A stretch of DNA of 64,000 nt, from the NCBI GenBank assembly GCA_902729315.2, contig LR746281.1:1982501-2046500 (forward strand). Reading direction: 5' to 3'. Shown piece after piece: positions 50,271-63,713 of this stretch. This DNA is from Spirodela intermedia (Eukaryota; Streptophyta; Magnoliopsida; Alismatales; Araceae). The notes beneath the pieces are model-generated. The model made no database searches. It saw only the letters and a program-made list of their open reading frames with translations, and was not told the origin of the DNA. Every line of letters begins with the position of its first letter. The stretch's first letter is position 1. The position numbers were made by a program, and so were the translations under genes.

Positions 50271-52269
50271 CTTAGTCGCCGTCTTGCAGAGCATCCCCTC
50301 CCTTTCTTCTTCTGCAGCAGCAAGTGGGTTGGTTCTTCGCGCCGCCGACCACCTTTCCTGCCGATTTCCACCGGCGGCTGTTCTTCATCTCGACTTTCTG
50401 CGGTTTCCGATCGGTTGAAGACGGTCGGAACTCTAGTCTTCCAGGTACCTACCATTCGCATCCCATTTTCTCGCGGTTATTGGCCGTCCGCGGTGGGTGG
50501 TTTTCCCTTGTTCTTCTCGGACCCATTTGGGTGCTCCCTCTTCTCTTTGCCCGCTCATTTTATTGCCCTGTCCGCGTTCTGGATTGCCATTTTCCTCCCA
50601 TAACGTAATTACAAGTTAGTCTAGAAATAGCACTATCGGGTTAATCGTGGATCCTTGTGTTAATCCGTCAACTGTGGATCGGTCGCGGTGTCGGCCGGGG
50701 TGGATTTCCTGACACATCTCAGTTTTTTGGGCTGTGGAAATCGAAATAAGCTAATGGCTTCATGTAATGCTTTATTTTTATGATCTGCTGGATTTCTCGC
50801 AAAAACAGAGTAGATGGAGTTTTCAATATTATCGTACTCCTCACTTTTATGCCAAGAATGCATTCGAGTGATCATCCCAATGTTCAAGTTGACTTATAAT
50901 CTTTTATTTTAAGTCATTATTATTTCATACGATTCAAAGAATCGAGTCGAATCTCTGTACACATCAAATTTAAGCTTCAAGTAATGTTTCTAAATCTTTC
51001 TCATATGCGCTTAAGTTTCGAATGCATAATTTATTTTAGGATCACTTAACGAATTGATTGCCAATCAGGAAACATGCATGGAATACTCATGCTTGGCCAG
51101 GCATTTGCGAGAATTCTTGTTTCCAGATTTAGGGTTTCGTGGTGATAGCATTTTATAACCTGACTTAAACTAGAACAGGGAGTTCTCGCCTCCTCATCCT
51201 GCGGACAGTGACGGGCTCTTATCCTATCAGACGGTCAATATCTGAACGCAGTTGATACTATAGGTTGAGCCAATGGATGCTACCTTCGCCTGGTAGTTCA
51301 GTTTGTATCATGGTTGTGCACCACGGTCATCCTGCCCGAGGATGTCACTTATGATATTTATGTAAGTAGCAATAGAAGTTGGTGTTTAGAACATATGGTA
51401 GCGCTATGGATGGAGTAAGGTAGTGAGAAGGATCACATTCATAGAAACTAAAGAGATGCTTCTTCAATCAGGGTGAATAGTTTGCATCATGCCCGAGATA
51501 AAAGTGAGATTCAATCACAAGGCCCTGGAGGATCCGCTAATGACTGCTGGTAGTGATCTAGGGATGTGGGAATGATTGAGCAGAATTCATTTGAAGCGGA
51601 TAGGCTGCTGATTGAAGGGATTTATGGGTTCCACTTCTCCAAGAGAAAGATATTGAGGTGGTGGCTGCTCTAGTTCATAGCTAACATGTTTCTATGAAAG
51701 TGCATTATCTAGGAATCATGATCTGAAGATTAACAATCTGTAGTCCTACTACCCATTCCTTTTCCGGTATTTGGTGAGATTAATGAGTTCGCTTTTATGC
51801 ATATTTTTGGTTAATTATGAAGCTTCTATGAAGAATTCGAGGAACTCAGGCAAACAGTCTTTAACTCTGTGATGTGAAAACATAAAAGATGAAACTTTGT
51901 CACCACTACTTCATCTGCGCACACACACATAAAATATATTCTCATCAACAGATTTCTGGTGTGATCTGTATGCCGATTTGTTGATTTTAGAATAGCCAGT
52001 TGTTTTGTTCTGATGGGCCCAGTATCCCCACTAGGTGTACTGTCTCCATCGTAATGGGAAGTCTCTGTACTTTCTCTCTCTATCAGCATGCCCACCCACC
52101 CCAAACTTCATAGCTCTGGGACGACTCTGTTCTCATTTCCTTACCTAATATCTTATGGTTTTCATCAGGCACCACAAGTGCTGTTCTGCATGCATGCTTT
52201 TATTTTCCGAGTTCATGAATTTCTGATGACTCTCAGTCTGCAACAGCGCTCTGAAGAGGCCAATCGGCC
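50271..52269 (+). other. Probable 5' leader and leader intron of the CHCH gene
   Basis: A GC-rich exon-like stretch ends with CAG|GTACCT (donor at about 50445). AT-rich sequence without coding potential follows, and a CTGCAACAG acceptor at about 52246 lies 23 nt before the ATG at 52270. The long leader intron is inferred from splice-like signals only; an independent non-coding gene cannot be excluded. Confidence 0.4.
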
Positions 52270-52806
52270 ATGGGGGACTACACCATCTCCATAAGCTCCA
52301 AGCTGATCAGCCGGCTTGCCGGCGATGAAGACAAGCAGAAGAGGAAAACAAAGAAACCGAAACCCAAGAGCCCACAAGAAGCCCAGGCTAGGGCTCCCCA
52401 GGCGTCCGACGGTCCAAGCAAGCCCAGTGCCAGCATCGGACTGCCGCCGCCACCGCCGCTGCAACAGCAGCACCGCCAACCTCTCTTCCTCCCGATCCCC
52501 CTCCCTCCGCCACCAGCCGCAAATGCTGAGCTCGAAGCCATCCGGGCCGTCGTCCAAGAGAGTGAGCAGGCTGTTGAGAGGCTGCAGAAGAAGGAGGCGG
52601 AGATGATTCAGGAGCTGACCGAGCGGGCAAAGGAGCTGCACGAAAAGGAGTTCAAATTGCCCCGGCAGAAGCCCATGCCGTGCCTTGAAGAGAAGGACGC
52701 CTGCTTGGAGTGCTACCGGGAGCACGCCAAGGACCCGCTGCGGTGTGCCCGTGCGGTTAAATCGTTCAATGAGTGCGCTCGCAGGGCCCAGCAGCAGATG
52801 AACTGA
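52270..52806 (+). CDS. Twin-CX9C CHCH-domain protein, MIC19/MIC25-like
   Basis: An intronless 178-aa protein. The N-terminal half is basic and then Pro/Gln-rich, with a run of prolines around residues 59-83. A charged coiled coil follows (about 85-130, ELEAIRAVVQESEQAVERLQ). The C-terminal CHCH domain has cysteines at 138, 148, 159 and 169, i.e. CX9C-X10-CX9C, plus an extra Cys145. Twin CX9C proteins are imported into the mitochondrial intermembrane space and oxidised by MIA40. The coiled coil plus CHCH order resembles MICOS subunits MIC19/MIC25, which hold cristae junctions; that assignment is inference. The codon use is strongly GC-rich. It converges with TIM17, another mitochondrial inner-membrane component. 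Confidence 0.8.
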   Translation: MGDYTISISSKLISRLAGDEDKQKRKTKKPKPKSPQEAQARAPQASDGPSKPSASIGLPPPPPLQQQHRQPLFLPIPLPPPPAANAELEAIRAVVQESEQAVERLQKKEAEMIQELTERAKELHEKEFKLPRQKPMPCLEEKDACLECYREHAKDPLRCARAVKSFNECARRAQQQMN

Positions 52807-54307
52807 CCCTCGATGCCGTGGGCGAGGGCCGTGAGCGGTTGTTCCTCTTGGGCTGAAAGTTGTGAACGATTCCCCCCTCCCATTAGCTCCTCTAGGTGAT
52901 GATTGTTTTGGTTTGACTTTATGAAATATCATCGTCATCTAGGCACCCCTATTTGCATTTCCAATTGTAATGATTGGGTTTCTTTTATTCTTCACCCCTC
53001 TCTCTCTCTAAAAATAAAACCCCCATCTCTTTTGCACTACATGAGTTACTTACTCTCCCTAAAAATACAACACAACCAAAAGCGAGCATCTTTCCCATTG
53101 GCTGGACCCAAGTCAACTATAATCTTTGATCTATGTCTTCCCGATTCTCGGGAAATCCCTGAAGATACCTTCTCCTGCTGGGTTTCAAAAGTCAACGTCA
53201 CTCACCAGAGGACGAAATCAATCAGCTACCTATTCATTCCCATTCTTGGGAACTCTCTCTTAATCGATAGAAGATGATGAATTGAGGGTGGGTTCCCACA
53301 CCTCATGCCCATAAAAAGTCAAAGCAGTAACCCCTGAGCATTCCCTCTTCATTATCATCCATGAGCATCTTGAAAAACCTTCACTTTCACACTATACTCC
53401 AAGACCCCACCCTTTAGGGTTAGGGTTTAGGGACCTTCTAGAACAGCAAACCCTCTGACGCATGCATGGCTGCTCCCCACAGTCGATGACCTCACCCACA
53501 TGCCCCCCTCGCCCTGGGTGCTCGCTCATCTGATATCCCCCCCGGCATGACCGCTGGGTACTCTTCACTCTTCCATATCCTCCCTGCCATGGCCTCTCTC
53601 ATGGCATGATATGGAGCACAAATACCTAAAACAGTGAAAGCGGATCCGTGGAGATGAAGGGGACCCATGAGGTATGCTTGATTTCATCACTGTGGGTTGC
53701 TATGTAACCTGCATTTAACTGAAAGAATCCCACTAAATCCTCGGAATCCACAATCATATCCCTTTTCTCTCTCTAGAAGAGGAATTGTTCTTCCTTCTCG
53801 ACAGCCCAGAGCTCCTTCCTCCCTTCATTCCGCCAAAAAAACCCTAAGAGTTCTCAAATGAGCCGAAAAATTGATCTGCGGGGAATGGGTTAGTTCTGGA
53901 TGAGAATTTTCAGGAAGAACTTGATAGAACAAGTAGAACCCACATGAGCTCGCAGCCTAAGATCAGATTGCATGGAGACCCAGAAAAATAATAAACAGAA
54001 GAATCTTTCCCTTATTTAGCAGAGATAGAACAAGAGAACAGCAAAATGAAGGTTCTATATGTGGAGTAGGCCAGGGAGTAATCTTGGGCACGAAGTTCCC
54101 TGATGAACACGGATGAACTGCAGATCATAGCATGATTAAATGATCAGCTTCCATAGTAAGAGTTCCAGTTCACAAACTCATACACATCACAAGCTCATAC
54201 GTATGCAAGCAACAAATAAACATATAAACGCGAAAACAGAGGGAGACGAGCTCCGCCTCTCCCTTGTACTATGGTTTCCCTCGTCAAGCGAAATCCCGGA
54301 AAAATTT
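52807..54307. other. Intergenic region between convergent CHCH and TIM17
   Basis: About 1.5 kb holding both 3' UTRs and spacer. It includes a short telomere-like run at 53413-53432. No coding or known microRNA sequence was recognised. Confidence 0.5.
53413..53432 (+). repeat. Telomere-like repeat TTTAGGG/TTAGGG/TTTAGGG
   Basis: Three adjacent units of plant telomere type, the middle one short by one T, directly followed by GGACC. It may be an interstitial telomeric relic or a telo-box; it lies downstream of two genes, not in an obvious promoter. Confidence 0.85.
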
Positions 54308-54976
54308 CTACTTGTAATCAAAGGTCGGCACTGGGGTGCTCGGGGCGTCAAAACTCTCCAGAACCCTCGTCTTGCTGCTGTCGCCGGCGGGGGCCTCCTC
54401 GTTTTTCTTCCCTCCGAAGAGCCCGCCGAACCACGAGGAAGAAGAGGATGACCCACCGGGCATGGTCTGGGGGGTGTATCCGGCGCCGGCTCCGGGCATC
54501 CCAGGCAAGCTCGATGGCATCCCGGCCATGGGGTCTTCCATTGGGGGTAGGTTCTGGGGGACGCTGAGGAATCTATTGAGCATGATCCCGGCGCCCTCGA
54601 TCAATGCCAAGAGGGCGGCACCAAATACGGCGGACCTGGAGGCGGGGCCGAGGCCCTGCCGCATCTGGAGGAACCCTGCGGCGGCGGCGCCGGCCACGAT
54701 GGAGTTCCAGGGATCTTCCTTCTGGCGGACGTAGACCATCGTGCAGTCGAAGGCGGAGAAGAGGCCTCCCCACACCGCGAAGCTTCCGCCGACTCGTGGG
54801 GCGTTCATCCTCACGCCCTGAGCGCCGCCGGCGAGGCGCTCCCCGTTGGGGGAGTTGGACATGCCCTTGATGAAGTGGAAGGCCGACCCGCCTATCGCCC
54901 CCATCGCGAAGGCCCCCCCGACGTCGTCCAGGATGCGATCGGGGCAAGGTTCCCGGGAGGTCTCCGGCGTGCCCAT
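54308..54976 (-). CDS. TIM17: Mitochondrial import inner membrane translocase subunit TIM17
   Basis: Core channel-forming subunit of the TIM23 complex, which imports presequence proteins across or into the mitochondrial inner membrane. Intronless, 222 aa. The start at 54976 gives MGTPETSREPCPDRILDDVGGAF, the conserved plant TIM17 N terminus. The Tim17/22/23 domain with four predicted spans follows (AMGAIGGSAFHFIKG; GGSFAVWGGLFSAFDC; SIVAGAAAAGFLQMRQG; SAVFGAALLALIEGAG). The Ser/Gly-rich plant C-terminal extension has a SSSSSSWFGGLFG block and ends VLESFDAP...FDYK, as in Arabidopsis TIM17-1/-2. GC content is high compared with the flanks. A very long GA tract lies 390-670 nt upstream of the start codon. 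Confidence 0.97.
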   Translation of the reverse strand: MGTPETSREPCPDRILDDVGGAFAMGAIGGSAFHFIKGMSNSPNGERLAGGAQGVRMNAPRVGGSFAVWGGLFSAFDCTMVYVRQKEDPWNSIVAGAAAAGFLQMRQGLGPASRSAVFGAALLALIEGAGIMLNRFLSVPQNLPPMEDPMAGMPSSLPGMPGAGAGYTPQTMPGGSSSSSSWFGGLFGGKKNEEAPAGDSSKTRVLESFDAPSTPVPTFDYK

Positions 54977-55645
<669 letters not shown>

Positions 55646-55899
55646 AAGATGGAATGGAATGAAATGAAATAAAATCATGCCCAATCAACTATGGATTTAT
55701 ATACAAAAAAATTTCCAGGGTCCCATCCATGTTCAGAGAGATACAGAGGAGAGAGCCCATGGAGATGGGAGGCTGACCAGAAGAAGGAATGGGAGATCCA
55801 TGGCGATGAGTAATGGATCAACAGACATTCTTCTTCTGGGCATCCCTGAAAACCCCCACCTCCAAGCAAACCGCACAAATTGCTCAAAGAGATCAAGAT
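55646..55899. other. Probable 3' UTR of the maspardin-like gene
   Basis: Between the GA tract and the maspardin stop codon on the minus strand. A minus-strand A/T-rich signal lies near 55655-55675. No coding potential. Confidence 0.4.
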
Positions 55900-58800
55900 C
55901 TAGATCTTCAGCGGGGCTGCTACCCGAATTATGAACAGGGACAAGGCCCAGAGCTGCAGCGACAGAACGGCGGTGATCGCCGCGGCCTGGACATGGTGGA
56001 GGAGGTGATCACCAGAACTACTTCCCTCCGACAGCGGCAGCTGGTGTGAGCCTGAGCCTTCCTGGCGAGTTCTGGGTCCTCCACTGTCTGATGAAGGGCC
56101 GCCGGAGTCGTCCCTGCTCTTCTTCCCATTGTCGGAGCTGCCAGCGGCGTCACCGTGGGGGGCGGCGCCTTGGAGCAAGTCTGGCTTGGGCTCGACTCCG
56201 ACCCGCCTCAGATGCAGCTGCGAGTTTCTCGTCGTGAATTGCTAGGAGGCTCTGAGGTGGGGTGAGAATTTCCCCTTTTGGGAGGAATTCATGGTACCTG
56301 GAGGTATAGATTGACCTCGTCTGGCCGCGAGAGGAAGGGGAAGTCACCGCCAGACTTGAGAATCGCCCGTCTGGCCCCCGGGTAGCGCTCGCCGACTTGA
56401 TCTTTCAGCGGCTGCGGCACGGCGCAGTAGTCGTTCGTCTGCGAGAAGCAAGGCTCTCCCAGAATATAAATGGAAAGTTCATAAAAAAATGGAATGTATG
56501 AAGCTTAATTCTGAAGGTGGAATGTTTTCCCTCAAAATCATGCATTCAAGAAGAAATTTCTACTTATTCAAGCAGACCACGTAGACTGACATATTGTGCT
56601 ATATAACATGTATATTTCATATGGAATCCCCTCAGATTAATAAGTTAAATGCTGTAATTTATTTTATGTTTCATACGATATGCCACGAAATTAATGCAAC
56701 TTATGAACAATGAATGCGCCGCCACTCATGATAAAATATTGATGTTCCACATGACTTTCCTTCATATTAATGAAGTCATAAGCAATTTTCTATGTAGAAA
56801 AGTAGACCATAAGAGCATGTAAATCATACCAAAATAATTATGTTTCTTATGGTATCCCCTTAAATTAATGAATGCGCATATGAGCTATTTTTCTCCTTGG
56901 TCTAGTAGATCATGAAGGCAAATATATCGTGCTAAAATACTTAACAAGGTTCCTTGATAAGGGGAGGTCTGTAGAGTACTTGATGATCCATAGCTATTCT
57001 AGCAGCACGGTAGTGGAAAGGGATATGGAACCGGGGAATTTCAGATACCATATATTCTTTACATGATTTGATAAAAAATGGAAGAAAAACGGGCAATCAA
57101 AACATTTAGAGCGATGATGCTGAAAGTGGTATGGGTTGTAATGTCCGGCACAAGAAGAATGAGCCCAATTATGGGTTGAAAGTGTTGAACCGTGATCTTC
57201 AGGGTTTAGAGATTTAGAGATGCCGGTTATGTAAGATTTATCCATTGTGCGCACAAGAAAAAATAATTTATCGACAGTCAGTATGTTCTACTTACATCCA
57301 TTAATGTGACGAAAGAATCCGAGAGTAAGAGAGAGCCAACTGATGCAGGGGCTGCGTTCAAAGTCAACCTCGAGGACAGATCATCCCTTGACAGCGTCTC
57401 AATCTGTTTCAAAGGAGCTGAAGAGCAGTTAAAATCTGAAGGCTTGCTTGATGGCAATGTAAAGAGGGTATGCTTTGTTAATTGAAGCAGAGAAGGGAAG
57501 AATTCTTCAATCAGGGAGAAATCGCATGCTAGACTTGCTCTGGGAAGCCAAAGCTCATGAGTTTGAGCTATATATACTCCGCAGATGTAGTATAAAACGA
57601 TTGCAAAAAAAAAAAGTAGTCAGTAAAATATATGTATACTTGGATTGATTCGCCAAGGTTTCATTCATGAGGTGGTAGACAAGTTGACCTTTATCAAACC
57701 AATAACAGAAAAATCAGCCAGGAGTTGAGACGGGATGCGATGATGAAGCCAATTCACATAGTGGACTATCTAGATCAGATCACCAAGTGGGGTCAGTTAG
57801 AGAGGTCAATACAATCTCGTAGATTATTAATACCAGCACAGAAAAACAAATCAATATGAAATCCCTGGTCAGACAATATTGATCTTCCATCTCGTATACA
57901 AACTGTTGATTTGACAAGCTCGGTCCTAACCTGTACAACTCTCTATCTTCAGTCAATCTGCCTCTTGTTCCCCACCCATATGATTTTAAGCAGCCATCCC
58001 ATCATTGGATGCATATGAGAGACAGAATATATTGAGAATGTTTCAAGCCGATAAACACGATTTGCATGAACTCACGAAATATTGTACAAGTTGCAGTAGT
58101 CGATGAATGCTACTTTTACACTTCGAGTTTGTAGGAGCAGTTAAGAAGAACATGAGTAAGCCTTTAAAAAATTGTATGAAACTCAGCCTTTAAATAAATG
58201 TCTTTCATTGATACGATGTATTTAAATATATATAGATAATTTAATTTTTTTAAAATGTATCTAACTTTTAATATTTTGACAACTGATCAGACTAGTATGA
58301 TTACTCCTAATGACATAAATGTGGGAATTGATTTTTCAGAGTACCAATATGGTAAAGACTGAACCAACTATGACGCAATCTTATGGCAGTGCACAAATTT
58401 CTGATTTGTTTTAGGGTTCATACTAATAGAAATAAAAACTAATATTATATAAACTTTATGAAAATATATGGACAATAATGCTCTCTAGTCATTAAAACCG
58501 CATAAATTTGAAAATTACGCATAAAATCTTAAGAAATGAAGTCAGGTACACTTTTCACTGCTTGAAAGACGCATTGACCGGATAAGCAAGAAAAACAGCC
58601 AAAAAACGTGGGATTATCCATAAATTTTTGGCTATCAGTGCCATAAAAACACCAATAAAGATATTATAAGCATAAGCTTTGTCCCAACCTGGCCAACAAC
58701 GAAGTCTACAGCGTCAGCAATAAATGGTTCGTGTGGACCATCATGAATCCCTGACAAGATATACCGCTTCAGCAGAAAGGACGGGGTCCAACTAACACTG

Positions 58801-61800
58801 CAACACAGGCAAAAAAGCGTTGGAAAATAACTTCAGGCACATATCAAGAGCAAAAGCTATTCAATAAGCATATACATAACGGGAATGGTCAATAGCATTT
58901 AATAATAAGGGCTATCTATACATCATTGGGAGCCTCTGTATTCAGCACATATTATTTGAGGCTTTTTTATGTACTTTAGTTCGCACAAAAGTAGTAGATC
59001 GCGAGCACTTCTTTCTGAAATTGGACACTTATGACTGTCCTTGCAGTAATGCTAAGGATAGTCAATATGATTTCTTTCACCATTATGAAGCAAATATGTA
59101 GGAGGACAAAAAAATCTAAAAATAACTGACCACAAAATTAGAGTCAACAGATCCACTCGGAAGTTGAAAGAATTTTTTTATGGGTTACTCTTTTCTCTAT
59201 GCCAGCCTCCGGTTGCAAAACTCATCTGATGTCAGGAGCTAAGGAAAACTGCATTCATTCAAATTATGCTTAGATTATTCCTCACATAACTCTGTTTTCG
59301 TGAAGCCAGACCCCCAAGAATCCACACAAATCGCCGTGACATTATTTAAAGTGTTTTACCACCGAATAGATTGAAGATGAAATGGCAAGGGGAAAGAATA
59401 AGTCATCCAGTCATCACTGAAAGGATATAATGAATTCTGGAAGGTAAGGATATAGTAAATGAAGACGCATACTCTGGAATCACTGAAATGCATGACTAAT
59501 GCATATAAATAAAGGTTGTAAGAACAACTCTCTTAAGTAACCATAACTATGAAAATTGACATGGTTTCAAAGTCACAGACAGGCAAAAATATGTGACCAA
59601 TCTCCAATATCTATAACAAATTGGAACAGGAATTGTCGTGGTAGAAGGTTTTCCAATCATAGTTCCATGCATATAAATGACACAATAATAAAAAGGATCA
59701 TTCGTACATGGGTGACCATGGCATCGCAGCTGAAAAGTTGTTTGAGTCCAAGAAAGAATTTGAGAGAACTAATGATTTAACACGTCTAGGACGATGTTGA
59801 GCAAAAATCTGTGCTAGGAAGCCTCCAAGAGAAGTGCCATAGAGATGTACCTGCAAAAGGAACTTATATGAGACATGCCGATCTCCAAGAAGTCAAAACA
59901 TGAAGATTATATTCGTAAATATAATAATCGTAGGTTTATCACCTAAAAAAAAAGATATGAAAACTTCAAATGATCTCATATGAGTATATTCCATAAAAGA
60001 GACAATATAAGATGAGCAGATTTCTTACATGATGTACGTTAATTGCATCCAAAAACTTCTCAAATGCTTGAATCCATTCGTGATGATTCCAGACACGAGG
60101 AATGTCAACTGAAACGACTCGATAACCCTGAAAAGGATTTCAGGATGTAAATTCATTCATTAGCCAGAAATGGGAAATAAGACATTTCAGTATAAAAAAA
60201 ATCACAAGATAAAGACAGGCCTGTCATCATCACCCTTTTTGTTAATCCTCTTATTAAATAAATCTTTTTTGCTTCGAACTTTTTCTCTAGGAACAGCTTC
60301 TACAAATCTTTTTTTTTTTGCAGTAGAATAGACACTTTTCATCTGAAAATGTCAAAACACAGACAAATTCCTCTTCTTTATCTTCCTCCAATCAGCAGAG
60401 TTGTTGAAAACTCACTGATAGCATCAGATCCACTGGAAAATATCCAATATCTCTGGAATTGGTCAACTTTAGATCAGTTAAGATGAACCATTGTCGGTTA
60501 AACCAGATTTTGCTGTTTCTTCCGTGCTCGGGAAGGGACTGGATACCCCCTCTTAAAAGACAAAAAAATCGAATCAGGTGCTTCAAATCAAGATCAGTCA
60601 GTCCCGTACCATGTCCCCCTGAATCCAATTTTTTTTTGCAAGGAATGCTTTAATAAAAATAACATTCTTCATTAACTTTCCAGAACTATTTGTTACCATA
60701 CATTTCATAAGACAAGTATGCACTGACGATGAAGCACATCTGAAGAGGTAATCAATCACATGTAGTCATCAGATAACCACCTTCATGGAGAGTGACATAA
60801 TCTGTTTGTAGTAAACATCAGCGGTTCCTGCTATCCCAGGGATACAAATGAGTGGAGGCACCGACTTTGGACCAAAATCATAATACCGCCATTGTCTTGA
60901 TCCGACCTGATAAGTAAGAAATAATCTTTTCGTTAATAATTTATGATCTGAAAACACAACCCACATAGCTAACTGATGCAGTTACACCTCAAAAATTATG
61001 GAGCCACCGCAGAGAATAGACGAATCATGCAAAAGAAATGGAACGATAATGAAATATCTGGAACCATTGCCAGATACATGAAATACATGGAAGTAGGACA
61101 GAATGCCTATATCTGAAATACAGGCCGAATGAGAGCTGGAAGCACCGGAAGATAATCATAGACCAGGCCAACCCGAAACATTCATACAGACTTCATAAGC
61201 CAAATCTCGGTGTGATCAACTATGATATGACAAATACTGACAATGACAGTGACATCACGATAATTCGATAAAATAAGTTTAAGCAGTTGAAAGGCACTCA
61301 AAAGTATCAGCTATTTATTCTTCAACATGCACATCAACGTTCATACACCTAGTAGCCCACAGAGATACAGTGAACATAAAGAAGCACATGAAATGCTCTT
61401 TCAAAACATCATGCCAAGAGATGTCATACTACCATAACCCATTTCAATGTTTTATCTCCATTAACTGGTCCTCATCACAGCATTCCTTGACCATAATTCG
61501 ATCATTTTGCGTCTGTCAGCCCTTTCTGTGGGGCAAAAATAGTTGGACCATGTCAATGCCAAAGATCTTCCTGCTTTAATGTATCTGGCAATGACACACT
61601 ACTGTCCTCAAATATTTGTAACTCGTAGGACAGATACCTGAATGGCATCTTGGAAATTTTCTGACAGTTTAATTCAACGGATGATCCATGTCCCTTTAGT
61701 TTTTTTTTTATCAAAAATACAACCAAGAAGATCCCACATATGCAGGATGACTCCACATCAACATAGAGAAAAGAAATAAGTCTAAATCCAGAGTACAATA

Positions 61801-63007
61801 CTATTGTTGGCTGCTGGCTGGACCTAACGACAAAAAGGGTAACTTTAGTCCGGACCAGAGCTATCCACGAGCATTCCTTTTATGGTATTTAATGCATTTA
61901 TGGACCCACATCAACCGAAATTTTCCGTTGCATGATTGTAACGTAGTATGGCATACTGATTAGAATATCTTAAACACTTTATGCTCAATAATAGTATTAC
62001 ACATTTTGCAGATGTGTTATACTGGATGGTCTTTCTATTGATTTGGTTATGATTAGGTCAGTATTTCGCAATATTTTTTCCAAAATTACTCTCAAATTTT
62101 TAATTGTTATAGTCTCAGTTAGCAGATGATTAGGGGCTGACAAAGCCAACTCTGATGGTGCCTGTCTACAACATAGTATGTTGATTAGGTTCCGTAGTTG
62201 TGCCTAAGATTGTTTAAAATCATAGCACTCATAGGAAGAATAGCAGGACACCGAACGTCTGCAATGTGCCATGTTGAGAGCCCCACTAACCCAAAGATTC
62301 TGACATTTAATACACAGAACCGTCATCAAAAAAAGAGAATGCTACACTCATCAGTATGTCAACTCCACAACATGTAGTAATCAACATCAAACATCTTCTC
62401 CATGATGCTCAGGATTCACTCGAACCTCTTGTAGAATTTTATTCACGATCCACATGTAACAGATACAGATAAGATCGTGAGCTAGTATCAACTACCAGGC
62501 GGTCACATGAAACTGCTTCGGCTCAATCACTAGATTTAATCAAGACGCAGAAAACAATCCATGGGTAAAAGACGCAAGAATTCTCAACTGGTCCGTGAGA
62601 GGACCAGTAGGTGGTAGCATTTATAACTGGTCAGTGAGAGAAAAGAAAATGCTCTCCCTCCCAGCAGCTTATCACAACTATGTACGCTATCTGCAATTCC
62701 AACTTACTCTTACTGAGACAAAAATCCCCCCCCTCTGAACTCGCACTCTTGGATCAACGATCGACGGCGGCAAGAAGACCTCCGGCAAATTGTAGAAAGA
62801 TGCAACGATGAACTCAGATCACGACGCAGAGAGATCAGCTCCGCGTTGGAAGTTCGGCCCACACACCGTATCACATGAATTCCCAAAACCCAACCGCTGC
62901 TTCGGCTAATGCAAGTGAGAGAAGAAAGAACTTACCGAAATCCTGTGGAGCGGAACCTGAGATCTGAAGTAGACGTAATCCCCGGGCGCCGAAGCGGCGC
63001 TTTTCAT
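55900..63007 (-). CDS. Maspardin-like alpha/beta-hydrolase (SPG21 homologue, 8 exons)
   Basis: Plant homologue of maspardin (human SPG21), an alpha/beta-hydrolase-fold protein of uncertain catalytic activity linked to endosomal trafficking. Exons on the minus strand: 63007-62936, 60906-60781, 60127-60029, 59850-59708, 58797-58689, 57403-57296, 56438-56298, 56217-55900. All GT-AG with consistent phases, 371 aa. The N terminus is [20 protein letters not shown]; exon 2 has [19 protein letters not shown], and exon 4 has the nucleophile-elbow motif GTSLGG (Ser106). Exon 7 carries the conserved [15 protein letters not shown] block. The C terminus, after a Ser/Gly-rich linker, ends in a hydrophobic stretch ([23 protein letters not shown]) that could be a tail anchor. 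Introns are long, the first being 2,029 nt; intron 6 holds diverged repeats. A substrate is not known. Confidence 0.93.
56570..56950. repeat. Diverged repeat units in maspardin intron 6
   Basis: Related units resembling TTTCATATGGAATCCCCTxAxATTAATxAA occur at about 56615-56644, 56669-56700, 56744-56775 and 56842-56876. A second motif (GTAGACCAT or GTAGATCAT) recurs near 56578, 56803 and 56904. This suggests a decayed tandem duplication inside the intron (56439-57295). Confidence 0.6.
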
Positions 63008-63677
63008 CCCTCCTTTCCCGTATTAACCCACGCTGAGATTTCCGCTGACGCCGACAATGACGCTGACCCCAATCCTTCCCTCCCACGGCCGGCTCCCCTT
63101 CGAACAGTACTCCCTCGCTCTGGGAGAAACCAGAGAAGACGAAGGGGAGCGACAACTCCGGCGACGGCGACGGGGCCGGATCAGCCAATAATAGCGACGA
63201 TTCTTCTGGGCGTGGAAGCGATGGCGGCGCCGGACCCGAAGCTTCCCCCTCGCTCGCAGAGGAGCGAGAACGATGACCGGCAGATGGGAGAGAAATGGAG
63301 CTGTCGAAGAAAACAAGTTGAGCAAACGTATTGCAACACGAGGCTCCATTCGTAATAATAGGTAGACAAGGGACTTTTATGTAAATAAAGGATGCCACTC
63401 ACGGCACGTGTGCAACACGACAAATGCGGACCCAGTTCCCTCATCCGAGTTTAGTGTGGTTTGCTGGCCAAAAACTCTGGAAATTATTATCCAAATTATT
63501 ATCCGATCATTAAATATTTTAATTCTTATATAATCATTTTCCCATATTTTTTAATAATTAAAAAAATATGATCGCTAACTTTATACTTGACAGCTCGCAA
63601 ACAAAAAAAACTGTGAAGAACAAATAAGAGAAATTCAAAAAAGCCTAAGATGGGTTAAATCTTTTTAAAGGCATAAA

Positions 63678-63713
<36 letters not shown>

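Noticed and set aside
53780-53830. A miR159/miR319-like microRNA precursor (AGAGCTCCTTCC near 53808)
   Set aside because: The complementary arm with the mature sequence is absent and the match covers only about a dozen bases.
62871-63398. 175-residue minus-strand frame across the maspardin first exon
   Set aside because: It is in a different frame from the confirmed exon 1 ([14 protein letters not shown]) and reads through its splice donor.
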